From Candidatus Coatesiibacteriota bacterium (GTDB lineage: Bacteria; JAFGND01), in NCBI GenBank assembly GCA_016927185.1, contig JAFGND010000038.1, positions 1 to 11,226 on the forward strand: a stretch of DNA of 11,226 nucleotides. The letters are read 5' to 3'. A program made the translations under genes and the position numbers. The notes beneath the pieces are model-generated. The model did not search any database and was not told the DNA's origin. It saw only the letters and a program-made list of their open reading frames with translations. Shown piece by piece: positions 1-7,415 of this stretch. The stretch's first letter is position 1. Every line of letters starts with the position of its first letter.

Positions 1-305
1 GCTCCATCTGAGTTATTCAATGCATGAAGATATTTATCATCACTTCCTATATAAACAACTCCATCTGAAACACAAGGAGAGGAGCCAATACCACTACCTG
101 TTTGATATCTCCATTTAGGAGTTCCTGATGAGCAATTTATCGCATATAGATAATGATCATGACTTCCGACATAAACAACTCCATCTGAGACACAAGGTGA
201 GGATGAAACATTATCACCTGTCTTATATCTCCATATTAAATCCCCAGGTGCTGAAAAAAGGATAACTGGCATAAAAATAAGTGAAAGAGCAATTCTGAGT
301 ATCAT
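1..305 (-). CDS. Exported PQQ-repeat beta-propeller protein (N-terminal part only)
   Basis: Reading leftward from an ATG at 305, the protein begins MILRIALSLIFMPVILFSA, a hydrophobic signal peptide with likely cleavage after the final Ala, so it is exported. Then come 40-residue repeats in phase with one another: WRYKTG, SSPCVSDGVVYVGS, YLYAIN, followed by WRYQTG, SSPCVSDGVVYIGS, YLHALN. This W-x-Y...G-x-V-Y-x-G-S pattern is typical of PQQ-like (YVTN/PQQ enzyme type) beta-propeller blades. The 120-bp periodicity is visible in the DNA, for example at about 54-85 and 174-205. The 101 codons present are open to the window edge, so the rest of the propeller and any C-terminal domain are not visible. 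A GGGAG Shine-Dalgarno site sits about 7 nt before the start. It is divergent from the WD40 lipoprotein genes. The repeats alone do not show enzyme activity; it could be a binding or scaffold propeller. Confidence 0.85.
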   Translation of the reverse strand, partial: MILRIALSLIFMPVILFSAPGDLIWRYKTGDNVSSSPCVSDGVVYVGSHDHYLYAINCSSGTPKWRYQTGSGIGSSPCVSDGVVYIGSDDKYLHALNNSDG

Positions 306-383
306 ACGAACTCTCCCTTCTTTTATAATCAAGAATTAAAAGCAATATTCTGATGTCAACAAAAAATAAACGCTATATTGATC

Positions 384-412
384 TTGACAAAATTCAAGAT
401 GCTTTTCATAAA
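384..412 (+). promoter_or_regulatory. Candidate sigma-70 promoter for the WD40 lipoprotein pair
   Basis: A perfect TTGACA at 384-389 is followed after exactly 17 nt by CATAAA at 407-412, which matches the -10 consensus at 4 of 6 positions. It lies 57 nt before the proposed ATG at 469. On the other strand a second TTGACA (359 down to 354) points toward the PQQ gene, but no good -10 lies at normal spacing from it. A TATAAT on the plus strand at 324-329 lacks a recognisable -35. The 163-bp region between the divergent genes therefore probably carries the promoters of both, but only this plus-strand pair looks convincing. Confidence 0.45.
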
Positions 413-468
413 AGGTGAAAAAACAAGATAAAAGAATTACAGAGATTTTGTTTGAAATGGAGGAAGAT

Positions 469-1866
469 ATGAAAAAACCATTCCTTATTATCAATTTTCT
501 ATCGATTTTCTCATTGTTAATTCTTGCTCTATCCTGCGGAGATGAAACAACTGATGACGGGAATGGAACAGGAACAGGAACTGGAACAGGAGATGAATTA
601 TCAATAACAGTTACTAATCCACCTGCTGAAGGAGCATTTGCAGACAGCTATTTTACAATAAAATGGACATACACAAGGAAATCTGTAACTTTCCCTAAAG
701 TGAGTCTCTATTATGATTCTGATACCCATTCTGGTGGGGAAATAGCAATAGCAGAAAACATACCAGCTTCTGCAGAATCGCTTGTGTGGGAAACATATGA
801 CATGCCTGAAGATAATGATTATTACATTCTCGCAGTAATAGATGATTCTGAGACATGTTCAGTAAGCAGAAAGCCTTTCAATGAGAAGTCTGTCCATACT
901 TATTATACAAGGAAAAATCATGATTCGAGTAAAAGCATGGAAAAAGCTCAGGATTATTCAGATGGAACTGTCAGAATTGATCATAGTTCATTTGGATGCC
1001 GTCAGGAATTCTATCATGGTGGTGAAGTTAACTCAGTAGTCTTCTCGCCTGATGAGAAAAATGCTTTATCAGGAGGTTCCGATAATGCAATCAGATACTT
1101 CAGAATATCAGATGGACAATGCCTGGGAATATGTAAAGGCCATACCGAAAGAGTGAGATCAGTAAAATTCATGCCTGATGGACAGTATTTCATGTCTGGA
1201 AGCGATGATGAAACATTGAAATACTGGAAGTTATCTGATAGCACATGTTACAGAACATTGAGAGGTCATTATTGTCAGGTAAACTCAATCTGCATTACAA
1301 AAGATGGTCAGTATGTTTTATCAGGCAGCATTGACACATTTCTCAAATACTGGAGAATATCAGATGGCTCTTGCATAAGGACATTCACTGGTCACAAGGG
1401 TGGAATTCTGTCAGTAGATATCTCACCTGATTCCCAGTATGCCTTGTCCGGTGGTTATGACTTTTCAATCAAATACTGGAAAATATCAGATGGAAGCTGT
1501 ATCAGAACGTTAAACGGGCACAGCTATTATGTTTTCTCAGTTGCATTCTCCCCGGACGGTCAATATGCAGTGTCAGGGAGCTGGGATAATACTATCAAGT
1601 ACTGGAGAATATCTGATGGAACATGCTTGAAAACAGTTGATCTTAAAACAAGGATAAATTCAGTATGCTTTACGACTGATGGAGAATTTGCATTAGCAGG
1701 TGACTATAATGGAGCTCTAAGATATATAAGAATATCTGATGGAGAATGCTTGAAAACAATGAAGAAACATGGTAGTGCTGTAACATCCGTTTGTATCTCC
1801 TCAGATGGTCTGTATGCACTGTCAGGAAGCTGGGATAAGTATATCTATTACTGGAGATTATATTGA
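469..1866 (+). CDS. WD40-repeat lipoprotein, first tandem paralog
   Basis: The 465-residue product has a lipoprotein signal peptide: MKK, a hydrophobic core, then LALSC with the acylated Cys at residue 23 followed by GDE. It is thus predicted to be membrane-anchored and exposed outside the cytoplasm. A Gly-Thr linker (about 33-41) leads to an Ig-like domain (about 44-126), which resembles the Kre9/KNH-type Ser-Thr-rich domain (IKWTY...VSLYYD...ILAVIDD). From about 183 to the end are seven WD40-like blades of about 42 residues, such as GHSYYVFSVAFSPDGQYAVS followed by GSWDNTIKYWRISDGTC. The final WD dipeptide is nearly always YWR or YWK, and a Cys recurs in SDGxC. Seven blades would close a propeller. 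The ATG at 469 was chosen because GGAGG ends 5 nt before it and it opens the signal peptide; the GTG at 415 would add 18 residues and spoil this. Partner and role are unknown; peptide or protein binding is an inference. Confidence 0.9.
   Translation: MKKPFLIINFLSIFSLLILALSCGDETTDDGNGTGTGTGTGDELSITVTNPPAEGAFADSYFTIKWTYTRKSVTFPKVSLYYDSDTHSGGEIAIAENIPASAESLVWETYDMPEDNDYYILAVIDDSETCSVSRKPFNEKSVHTYYTRKNHDSSKSMEKAQDYSDGTVRIDHSSFGCRQEFYHGGEVNSVVFSPDEKNALSGGSDNAIRYFRISDGQCLGICKGHTERVRSVKFMPDGQYFMSGSDDETLKYWKLSDSTCYRTLRGHYCQVNSICITKDGQYVLSGSIDTFLKYWRISDGSCIRTFTGHKGGILSVDISPDSQYALSGGYDFSIKYWKISDGSCIRTLNGHSYYVFSVAFSPDGQYAVSGSWDNTIKYWRISDGTCLKTVDLKTRINSVCFTTDGEFALAGDYNGALRYIRISDGECLKTMKKHGSAVTSVCISSDGLYALSGSWDKYIYYWRLY
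565..588 (+). repeat. In-frame hexamer repeat encoding the Gly-Thr linker (copy 1)
   Basis: Four direct 6-bp units (GGAACA, GGAACA, GGAACT, GGAACA) encode GTGTGTGT between the lipid-anchored Cys and the folded domain. Because the unit is two codons, slippage would change linker length without shifting the frame. A matching array is in the paralog at 1971-1994. Confidence 0.8.
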
Positions 1867-1877
1867 AAGGAGCTGAA

Positions 1878-3296
1878 ATGCTTAAGGCGGGATCTAAATT
1901 ATGCACAATACTTGTTTTTGCAATGCTGATACTTCTTTCCTGCGGGGATGAAAGCAGTGATGAAGGAAATGGTACTGGAACAGGGACTGGAACAGGAGAT
2001 GAATTATCAATAAAAGTCACGGATCCTCCTTCATATGGTTCATATTCAGACGATTATTATACAATAAGATGGACTTATAAAAGTCGAGAAGGGACTTTTC
2101 CTTTGGTAACACTATATTACGATACTGATACGATTTCAGGAGGTGAAATAAAGATAGCTGAAAATATTGCGGCATACGATTCTGCATATGTATGGAATAC
2201 AATCAATTTGCCAAGCTTCACATCATATTATATTCTTGCAGTCATAAATGATGACAAGACTTCTTCTAAGGAAAAATCAGGTATCAATAGAACAAAGAAA
2301 AGGAATCACTCATCTTATAGAAGTAATTACAGTTTAATGCAAACAAACCTGAATCCAGATTGCATAGGTGAAAGAATGGCTGCGAATTATGATTATTCAG
2401 ATGGAACTGTTACTATTAACCATTGCTGCCTGATAAAAACCTTGACTGGACATAATGGAGCAGTATATTCTGTCTGCATTTCTTCAGATGGCAGGAATGC
2501 CCTGTCAGGGAGTGATGATACAACACTCAAGTATTGGGATTTATCAAATGGAGCATGTCTGAAGACTTTCTATGGACATAGTTCCATTGTTTATTCTGCC
2601 TGCATGTCCAGGGATTGTCAGTATGCCTTGTCAGGAGGCTGGGATAAGACAGTCAAATACTGGCGAATATCTGATGGAACTTGCTTGAGATCTTTTACAG
2701 GACATAACGATGCTGTTTATTCAGTCTCCATTTCCCCTGACGGTCAGTATGCATTATCTGGAAGCGCTGACAATACAATAAAGTACTGGAAAGTATCTGA
2801 CGGAACCTGCATCAGAACACTGACAGGTCATAATAGTTATGTAAATTCAATCTGTATATCTCCTGATGGAAAGTATGCATTGTCAGGAAGTGATGACCAG
2901 AATATAAAATACTGGCGATTGTCAGATGGGATTTGCATAAGAACAATTATACTGGCAGGTATAGTCAATTCAGTCTGTTTCTCTCCTGATGGAAAGTATG
3001 CATTGTCAGGTGGAAGTTCTTGCAAATACTGGCGATTGTCAGATGGGAAATGCATGAGGACTTTTGAATACTACTATACAGTTATTAACTCAGTCTCAAT
3101 ATCACCAGAAGGTAAACATGCCTTGTCAGCAGAAGAGGATAATAATTTTTTTCGAATCTCGGATGGCGTCATGTTGAATGTATTTGGTGCTTGTGGTTAT
3201 TCTTTCAAATATAATTCCATATGTTTTTCTCCTGATGGTCAGTATGCATTGACTGGATGCACTAGCAAGGAAATGGAATACTGGAGGCTCTATTAA
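1878..3296 (+). CDS. WD40-repeat lipoprotein, second tandem paralog
   Basis: This 472-residue paralog starts 11 nt after the first lipoprotein gene stops, so the two are probably co-transcribed. The ATG at 1878 follows AAGGAG by 5 nt; the in-frame TTG at 1863 has no such site. The layout repeats that of its neighbour: a signal peptide ending LLSC (Cys22), GDESSDEG, a Gly-Thr linker (about 32-40), an Ig-like domain (about 44-126) with WTYKSREGTFPLVTLYYDTD, the marker YSDGTVTI, then seven blades from about 192 to the end. Blades 1-4 are regular (GHNDAVYSVSISPDGQYALS, KYWKVSDGTC). Blades 5-7 are shorter or degenerate: one has GGSSCKYWRLSDG with missing strand residues, and another reads NNFFRISDGVM without the conserved Trp and Cys. 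Only blade 1 keeps a true WD (KYWDLSNG). It is predicted to sit on the cell surface or in the periplasm; the ligand is unknown. Confidence 0.9.
   Translation: MLKAGSKLCTILVFAMLILLSCGDESSDEGNGTGTGTGTGDELSIKVTDPPSYGSYSDDYYTIRWTYKSREGTFPLVTLYYDTDTISGGEIKIAENIAAYDSAYVWNTINLPSFTSYYILAVINDDKTSSKEKSGINRTKKRNHSSYRSNYSLMQTNLNPDCIGERMAANYDYSDGTVTINHCCLIKTLTGHNGAVYSVCISSDGRNALSGSDDTTLKYWDLSNGACLKTFYGHSSIVYSACMSRDCQYALSGGWDKTVKYWRISDGTCLRSFTGHNDAVYSVSISPDGQYALSGSADNTIKYWKVSDGTCIRTLTGHNSYVNSICISPDGKYALSGSDDQNIKYWRLSDGICIRTIILAGIVNSVCFSPDGKYALSGGSSCKYWRLSDGKCMRTFEYYYTVINSVSISPEGKHALSAEEDNNFFRISDGVMLNVFGACGYSFKYNSICFSPDGQYALTGCTSKEMEYWRLY
1971..1994 (+). repeat. In-frame hexamer repeat encoding the Gly-Thr linker (copy 2)
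   Basis: Four 6-bp units (GGTACT, GGAACA, GGGACT, GGAACA) encode GTGTGTGT. From 1986 to 2013 the sequence is identical over 28 nt to 580-607 in the first paralog, while flanking coding sequence is much more diverged. Confidence 0.8.
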
Positions 3297-3299
3297 TTC

Positions 3300-3404
3300 A
3301 AGTCATTAAAGAAGGTTGTACAATTATTTGATTGCATATCTGTTTTGGTGACTTTATTTTGCGGTGATGAAAACATTGATGAAGGGATGAGGAAGCTGAA
3401 ATGA
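3300..3404 (+). pseudogene. Vestigial signal peptide of a third lipoprotein paralog
   Basis: One frame, open from the stop of the preceding gene to a TGA at 3402-3404, encodes a hydrophobic stretch ending LVTLFCGDENIDEG. This lines up with the lipobox region LILLSCGDESSDEG of the intact neighbour. No ATG precedes it in frame, no Gly-Thr linker or propeller follows, and the reading frame ends 11 codons after the GDE. At 3395-3403 the DNA AGCTGAAATG closely resembles the Shine-Dalgarno and start region of the second paralog at 1871-1880. It looks like what remains after deletion or recombination of another array member. From 3405 to 3586 I see no gene, only AT-rich leader sequence for the next gene. 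Confidence 0.6.
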
Positions 3405-3533
3405 AGGGAATTTGTTATCTGAATCTGATTTATTAACACTATTTTCTTTCCATATATTTCATAATGAAGTTATTTATATTTAGGGCATTTTACATGGATT
3501 TGGTAAAAATTCCTTAATAAAGGAGAAAACTAG

Positions 3534-3562
3534 TTGACATAAATCCTTATCAGGAATGCTCA
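3534..3562 (+). promoter_or_regulatory. Weak candidate promoter before the methyltransferase-nuclease gene
   Basis: A perfect TTGACA lies at 3534-3539, but the hexamer 17 nt later (TGCTCA, 3557-3562) is a poor -10. An alternative CATGTT at 3561-3566 needs a 21-nt spacer. Position just upstream of the gene start is the main support. Confidence 0.25.
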
Positions 3563-3586
3563 TGTTTGGAAATTAATGGGGATTAA

Positions 3587-5125
3587 ATGAACAAGCTATA
3601 TTATGGTGATTGCCTTGATGTCTTGAGGGATCATATTCCTGATGAGTCAATAGATTTGATATATATTGACCCACCTTTTAATTCAAAGAGGAATTACAAT
3701 GTCATATATGATGGAGCAATGGCACAAGCAGAGGCTTTCAAGGACACATGGAGTTTAACCAATCTTCAGGAAGAGAAAACCCTTATTTTCAAGAAAGAAC
3801 CACAGAGATATCAAGCACTGCATAATGTTATAGACAGTTTTGAAAAGATGCTAATAAATTCAGAACCATCTTTACTTGGATATTTGATAAATATGTCAAT
3901 AAGGCTTGTTGAGCTGCGTAGAGTTTTAAAAGATACTGGAAGCATATATTTACATTGTGATCCTACTGCAAGTCATTATCTTAAGATACTTATGGATGAG
4001 ATATTTGGCAGGAAGAATTTCAGGAATGAGATAGTTTGGTGCTATAAAACAAGACAATTTTCTAAAAAATATTGGAATAGAAAACATGATGATATTTTAT
4101 TCTATTCAAAAAGCAAGAAATATCCCTTCTATTATAAAAGAGTGTTAAATCCTCTATCTGAAAGTACAATTAAAAAATATAAATTAATAGATGAAACAGG
4201 AAGAAGATACAGATTGGAAGGTAGGGGAATTCAGGGAAGTCCTATCAGATCACAAAAGGATGTAAATGAAAAATGGGAAAAAACAAATCCAGAATTAACA
4301 ATAAGAGACTATTTAAAAGATGGATATCCTCCTGAAGATTATTGGAACATTAATATAATAAATCAAGCTGCAAAAGAACGTTTAGGATATGCCACCCAGA
4401 AACCTCTAGAATTACTTGAAAGAATAATCAATGCAAGCTGTCCAGAAAAAGGTATTGTCCTTGATGCTTTCTGTGGATGCGGGACTACTGTTGCAGCTGC
4501 AAAGAAATTGAACAGGCATTTCATAGGAGTGGATATAACTTATCTTGCAATAGATTTGATAAAGAAAAGGTTGATTGACACTTTCTACAAGGATGAGAAG
4601 AAATTCAATAAGGATGTCGAAATTTTCGGAATTCCAAAGGATCTGGAAGGTGCAAGAGTATTAGCAAAAGAGACAAAGAATGACAGGGTAAGAAAGGAAT
4701 TCGAAAAATGGGCAGTATTCAAGGCTAATGGCATATACACAGAGAAAAAAGGTGCTGACTATGGTCTTGATGGATACCTGTTCTTATGGGATGCTGGAGA
4801 AACCAAAATAAAGGGAGTTATTCAGGTAAAGAGCGGGAAAGTCGGGGTTCATCAGATAAGAGATTTCAGTCACACAATAGACAGGGAAGGAGCCAGTTTC
4901 GGTTTCTTCATAACTTTGGAAGAACCAACGAAAAATATGTTTGAAGAGATAAACAAGCTTCCCAAAGTCATTTCAAAAATGGGAAGGGGATTTGATAAAA
5001 TCTATATAATAACTGTTCAGGATTTGCTTGATGAGAAACTGCCATCCTTGCCTTTTGGAAGAATGGTAAAGAAGGCAGAAAGAATAAAGCAGGAAGAAGA
5101 TAATAATATAGATATGTTTGAATAA
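3587..5125 (+). CDS. DNA methyltransferase fused to Mrr-like PD-(D/E)XK nuclease domain
   Basis: The 512-residue protein starts with a beta-class amino-methyltransferase. Motif IV DPPF is at 28-31, YATQKPLELLERI at 268-280 and the SAM-binding motif I DAFCGCGTT at 293-301. The order IV, target-recognition region, motif I defines the beta class, which methylates adenine N6 or cytosine N4. After about residue 365 a second domain has GADYGLDGYLFLW, then IQVKSGKVGVHQIRDF and FGFFITLEEPTKNMF. Asp395, Gln413 and Lys415 form the D-QxK signature of Mrr-type restriction nucleases. So one chain could both modify and cleave DNA, as in a compact restriction-modification system; no separate restriction or specificity gene is next to it. 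The ATG follows GGGGA by 4 nt. Recognition sequence and actual cleavage are unknown; the C-terminal domain could instead target modified or foreign DNA or only bind it. Confidence 0.88.
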   Translation: MNKLYYGDCLDVLRDHIPDESIDLIYIDPPFNSKRNYNVIYDGAMAQAEAFKDTWSLTNLQEEKTLIFKKEPQRYQALHNVIDSFEKMLINSEPSLLGYLINMSIRLVELRRVLKDTGSIYLHCDPTASHYLKILMDEIFGRKNFRNEIVWCYKTRQFSKKYWNRKHDDILFYSKSKKYPFYYKRVLNPLSESTIKKYKLIDETGRRYRLEGRGIQGSPIRSQKDVNEKWEKTNPELTIRDYLKDGYPPEDYWNINIINQAAKERLGYATQKPLELLERIINASCPEKGIVLDAFCGCGTTVAAAKKLNRHFIGVDITYLAIDLIKKRLIDTFYKDEKKFNKDVEIFGIPKDLEGARVLAKETKNDRVRKEFEKWAVFKANGIYTEKKGADYGLDGYLFLWDAGETKIKGVIQVKSGKVGVHQIRDFSHTIDREGASFGFFITLEEPTKNMFEEINKLPKVISKMGRGFDKIYIITVQDLLDEKLPSLPFGRMVKKAERIKQEEDNNIDMFE

Positions 5126-5142
5126 ATATCAAAGGATTTATT
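5121..5142. terminator. Weak AT-only hairpin between convergent genes
   Basis: AATAAAT at 5121-5127 and ATTTATT at 5136-5142 form a perfect 7-bp inverted repeat with an 8-nt loop, followed by a T-rich run on the plus strand. It overlaps the end of the methyltransferase gene and lies in the 26-bp gap before wrbA. With no G-C pairs it is a poor terminator by energy, but its position suits a bidirectional one. Confidence 0.25.
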
Positions 5143-5151
5143 TCTCTTTAC

Positions 5152-5760
5152 TTACTTGAACCTTCTAGCCAGTTCTGCAACATGTTTCCCCTGAAACCTA
5201 GCTCCTGCTAGCTCTCTGGCTGTTGGTTGCCTCTCTCCTCTTCCACCAGCAATAGTTGATGCACCATAAGGACTGCATCCCATAACCTCGTCCGTAATCC
5301 CTTGTTCCTCAAACGAATACGGTAGCCCGGCAATCAGCATCCCGTGATGAAGAAGAGTTGTATGAAAACTCAAGATAGTAGACTCCTGACCACCATGCTG
5401 TGTCCCTGTGCTTGTAAACACACTTCCAATCTTTCCTACAAGAGCACGTTTTGCCCAGAGACCTCCTGTAGAATCAAGAAACTGTCTCATCTGACCACAC
5501 ATATTGCCAAAACGTGTTGGGGTTCCGAAAATTATGGCATCAGCTTCACCTAATTCAGGCAAGGTGATTACAGGAATATGCTTCATTTCTTCCTGTGCTT
5601 TTGAAGCTCCCATCTTTTCAAGTATTGCTTCTGAAAGCGTTTCTGGAACTCGCCTGAGTAGCACTTCAGATCCTTCAACTTCAGAAGCACCTTCTGCAAC
5701 TGACAATGCCATTTTGTAAACATGACCGAAAGTTGAATAGAATAGAATCAGGATTTTCAT
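5152..5760 (-). CDS. wrbA: WrbA-type NAD(P)H:quinone oxidoreductase
   Basis: The 202-residue protein follows E. coli WrbA along its whole length: a flavodoxin-like N-terminus [13 protein letters not shown] (FMN phosphate loop), [21 protein letters not shown], the diagnostic [44 protein letters not shown], and [19 protein letters not shown] near the C-terminus. WrbA is a cytoplasmic tetrameric FMN enzyme that reduces quinones by two electrons with NAD(P)H, avoiding semiquinone radicals. AAGGAG lies 4 nt before the ATG and overlaps the stop codon of the upstream methyltransferase gene. This implies co-transcription and probably translational coupling, and makes wrbA the last gene of the minus-strand run. 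Its GC content looks higher than that of its neighbours, and it is the most conserved protein here. The call is firm; a link to DNA methylation is only positional. Confidence 0.96.
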   Translation of the reverse strand: MKILILFYSTFGHVYKMALSVAEGASEVEGSEVLLRRVPETLSEAILEKMGASKAQEEMKHIPVITLPELGEADAIIFGTPTRFGNMCGQMRQFLDSTGGLWAKRALVGKIGSVFTSTGTQHGGQESTILSFHTTLLHHGMLIAGLPYSFEEQGITDEVMGCSPYGASTIAGGRGERQPTARELAGARFQGKHVAELARRFK

Positions 5761-5769
5761 ATAACTCCT

Positions 5770-6603
5770 TTATTTGAATTGAGTTAAGGGTTTCTTGAAT
5801 CTGTCCTGTATACCTTTTACATACTTTTCATTCATTTCTATCATCGTGAAATGCCGCTTGAGTGCTTTTGCAACATAACCTGTTGTGCCGCTTCCTGCTA
5901 CAGGATCAAGTACCAAGCCACCCTCATTTGATGAAGTAAGAATAATCCTTCTCAGAAGCTCCACTGGTTTCTGAGTAGAATGAAGCTTGTTGCCTTCTGC
6001 ATCCTTGAGTCTTTCCTTTCCCCCGCAAATAGGTATTTCCCAGACATTTGCACCAATACTGCCTACTCCAAAGGTTTTTGCAAGTTCCCTTTTGAAAGTA
6101 TATTTCTTTGCATTCTTGTCTTTTGTTGCCCAGATAAGCGTTTCTGTTGCATTTGTGAATCTTACTCCAAGCCAGTTTGGCATTGGATTTGTCTTCAGCC
6201 AGAGTACATCATTGAGAATCCAGAATCCAAGATCCTGCATGATTTTCCCGATCCTGAAAATGCTGTGATAAGTTGATATAACCCAAATGGTTGCATTCTC
6301 CTTCATCACTTTTTTTGTCTTGAAAAGAAGGTCTCTCATATATTCATCATAATCTTCGAATGATGCGAACTTGTCCCATTTATCATCAACAGCATCAACC
6401 TCAGTTTTCACATTCCATCTTTTCAGCTTTTTAGGTGGAAGTTGCAGGAAATAAGGAGGATCCATGAAAACCAGATCAAATGTTTCAGCAGGAGTTTTCT
6501 CAAGAACTTCTAAAGCATTCCCTTGTATTATTTTATCAATAATGCACTCACTGCAAAGTTCAGTATTTTTCATGAATTTCAAGACAAGCTCTTCATTTTC
6601 CAT
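5770..6603 (-). CDS. CcrM/M.HinfI-like adenine-N6 DNA methyltransferase
   Basis: This 277-residue beta-class methyltransferase has MDPPYFLQL (motif IV, 48-51) near the N-terminus. Next come VDAVDDKWDKFASFEDYDEY, TIWVISTYHSIFRIG, DLGFWILNDVLWLKTNPMPN and RFTNATETLIWATK, then HSTQKP (208-213) and the SAM motif DPVAGSGTTG (233-242). The VDAVDDxWDKF, FRxG and NDVxWxKTNPMPN stretches are hallmarks of the CcrM/M.HinfI group, which methylates adenine in GANTC; that specificity is inferred, not shown. CcrM and M.HinfI are about 358 residues with an extra C-terminal domain involved in DNA recognition, whereas this protein stops soon after the SAM-binding region. No restriction enzyme is adjacent, so it looks like an orphan. 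AAGGAAAG precedes the ATG by 8 nt; the Met at residue 11 is a less likely start. It lies 29 nt after the acetyltransferase gene and 9 nt before wrbA. Confidence 0.92.
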   Translation of the reverse strand: MENEELVLKFMKNTELCSECIIDKIIQGNALEVLEKTPAETFDLVFMDPPYFLQLPPKKLKRWNVKTEVDAVDDKWDKFASFEDYDEYMRDLLFKTKKVMKENATIWVISTYHSIFRIGKIMQDLGFWILNDVLWLKTNPMPNWLGVRFTNATETLIWATKDKNAKKYTFKRELAKTFGVGSIGANVWEIPICGGKERLKDAEGNKLHSTQKPVELLRRIILTSSNEGGLVLDPVAGSGTTGYVAKALKRHFTMIEMNEKYVKGIQDRFKKPLTQFK

Positions 6604-6632
6604 AAGTATTGCTTTCCTTGATAATATTTATC

Positions 6633-7415
6633 CTATCTTTTTTCAACAGTGAATTCCTCGTACTCTGATGTGATCTCAAAACCTATTGATTTATAACACT
6701 TTATAGCAGCATGATTATCCTGTTTTACATTCAATCCTATATGAGTGACATGCTTGAGTAGATTCTTGCAAAGCATTGCTGTAACTGAAGTTCCAAAACC
6801 CCTTGCCCTGTAATCAGGATGAGTTGTAATATTTCCGAGTGCAGCAACCTTGTAGTCCTTCGAGAAAACATGAACACCTGCAATGCTTTCAAGTTTTCCG
6901 TCCTTCTTAAGTCCATAATACATACCAGTTTGAAGCATCTTGAGTTCGAACCAGTTACCAGGATAGCTCGTGCTGTAAAGATCAAGAATTTCTTTTCTGT
7001 CATCCATATTCAATTGAATAACCTCATTACTTTCAATAGATTGCACGATTTCCTTGTTCACAAGAGACATCTTGTAATGTTTTCCATGAGATACAAGTTT
7101 GAATTTTTCAGAGAGAATATCATACAATCCAGTTGATATATGCATATAGAAGGCAGAGGGAAGAAAATTCTGTACTGACAACAGGAATTCCTTAGCTGAA
7201 AGACCTCCTGATGAAAGAAACAGGAATGTTGGAGTTGAAAGTCCTGTGAACAGAAGCGCAACTTCCTGTAATTTATCATTTTGCAGTATTCCGTACCAGC
7301 TCGTATATTTCCAGAAATAATCATCAAGATCCCCGATTTCATATATATGAAGGAATGTATCTTTTCTCAAGAATTTCTCTAGTGTGCTCTTATCGTGTAA
7401 TGTTATGATTTCCAT
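6633..7415 (-). CDS. GNAT-family N-acetyltransferase
   Basis: The C-terminal half of this 260-residue protein carries the GNAT acetyl-CoA fold: beta strands YYGLKKDGKLESIAGVHVF and AALGNITTHPDYRARGFG (the R-x-x-G-x-G pyrophosphate loop at 203-208), then LNVKQDNHAAIKCYKSIGFE. The N-terminal half (DTFLHIYEIGDLDDYFWKYT, then LFTGLSTPTFLFLS) looks like the degenerate GNAT-like half of two-domain acetyltransferases. The acceptor cannot be told from sequence. I chose the ATG at 7415, which follows GGGAGAG by 5 nt; a GTG at 7442 would add nine residues with no clear ribosome site. The start lies inside the end of the dimer-glycosylase-like gene (26-bp overlap), pointing to translational coupling. 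Confidence 0.85.
   Translation of the reverse strand: MEIITLHDKSTLEKFLRKDTFLHIYEIGDLDDYFWKYTSWYGILQNDKLQEVALLFTGLSTPTFLFLSSGGLSAKEFLLSVQNFLPSAFYMHISTGLYDILSEKFKLVSHGKHYKMSLVNKEIVQSIESNEVIQLNMDDRKEILDLYSTSYPGNWFELKMLQTGMYYGLKKDGKLESIAGVHVFSKDYKVAALGNITTHPDYRARGFGTSVTAMLCKNLLKHVTHIGLNVKQDNHAAIKCYKSIGFEITSEYEEFTVEKR

Noticed and set aside
54-205. 120-bp periodic repeats at the left edge as a CRISPR-like or satellite array
   Set aside because: The period equals the 40-residue PQQ blade and the repeats are diverged coding sequence.
415-468. GTG start at 415 for the first WD40 lipoprotein
   Set aside because: It adds 18 charged residues before the signal peptide and lacks a good ribosome site; ATG at 469 has GGAGG and opens a proper lipoprotein signal.
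5344-7136. Plus-strand open frames opposite wrbA, the methyltransferase and the GNAT gene
   Set aside because: They lack family motifs and ribosome sites and lie antisense to well-supported genes.
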